Shown: one piece after another, positions 63,728-64,000 of the stretch
How positions within the stretch are numbered: the stretch's first letter is position 1
How the letters are laid out: each line of letters starts with the position of its first letter
Source of the DNA: Struthidea cinerea
Lineage: Eukaryota; Chordata; Aves; Passeriformes; Corcoracidae
NCBI GenBank assembly: GCA_013397865.1
Contig: VZTI01000687.1
Coordinates: 299,319-363,318 of the forward strand
Length of the DNA: 64,000 bases
Reading direction: 5' to 3'
Made by a program: the position numbers and the translations under genes
The notes under the pieces: generated by a model
What the model was told of the DNA's origin: nothing
Seen by the model: only the letters and a program-made list of their open reading frames with translations
Databases searched by the model: none

Positions 63728-64000
63728 CCATCTATACATGAGCACCAATTAGTCAATTAATCTGCCACCTTTATTTAATTAGATAATAAAGAAGAACTTT
63801 TTGAAGTTAAATCTTATTTCATTTTTCCAGGAATCAAAAATGACAACTAGTAGCAGCAACAAATTACAAGATAAATTTCCTAATCCACTCAGTGAATACA
63901 TTAATATTACAGTATTTGCTGAGTTAAAACAAGTCCAACATTCAATATTCCCCTTCACAAACAAAATACATTTGCATGAATCCAAATTTTTTTTTTTTTT
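63728..64000. other. non-coding DNA ending in poly(T)
   Basis: Unique AT-rich sequence. The window ends inside a T run that begins at 63987, so its true length is unknown. Confidence 0.6.

Overview
This window looks like intergenic or intronic DNA from a bird, probably a songbird (Passeriformes). It is AT-rich overall. The interspersed repeats I can recognise are short, 5'-truncated CR1 LINE 3' ends (about seven), one LTR fragment of a type common in passerine genomes, one MIR-like SINE relic and two relics of an old palindromic MITE-like family. I see no bacterial, plasmid or phage architecture. I recognise no protein-coding gene or exon, tRNA, rRNA or known small RNA. The many 60-150 codon open frames have no domain I know, lie on both strands, overlap each other and fit chance.

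Layout. From 1 to about 29.8 kb the DNA is ordinary and repeat-scattered: MITE-like relics at 6.66 and 18.18 kb, CR1 at 8.03, 14.44, 17.0 and 25.39 kb, a GC-rich patch at 18.78-19.03 kb, a perfect 12-bp hairpin at 25.99 kb, and small tandem repeats at 20.58 and 27.60 kb. From about 29.8 to 51 kb the character changes. There is one LTR fragment (32.72-33.05 kb), then about 14 kb without a recognisable transposon. Several 200-1300 bp blocks there read like conserved non-coding elements: non-repetitive, mixed composition, retained CpGs, and dense homeodomain (TAATTA), POU-octamer, TCF/LEF-like and PBX/MEIS-like words. The strongest candidates are 29.81-31.48, 38.25-39.56, 42.53-42.86, 47.86-48.29 and 49.68-50.98 kb. 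From 51 to 64 kb the repeat-scattered pattern returns: CR1 at 52.04, 47.11 (just before) and 58.51 kb, a MIR-like relic at 53.39 kb, an AT tract at 52.39 kb, short tandem duplications at 53.89 and 63.68 kb, and degenerate telomere-like hexamers at 61.83 kb.

Inference: this is part of a gene desert or a large intron serving a developmental regulatory gene outside the window, with the 30-51 kb section as its enhancer-rich core. I cannot name the locus, and conservation cannot be measured from one sequence. I found no convincing new multi-gene system. The points most worth checking are the block at 49.68-50.98 kb, the transposon-poor run around it, the GC-rich patch at 18.8-19.0 kb and the hairpin at 25.99 kb.
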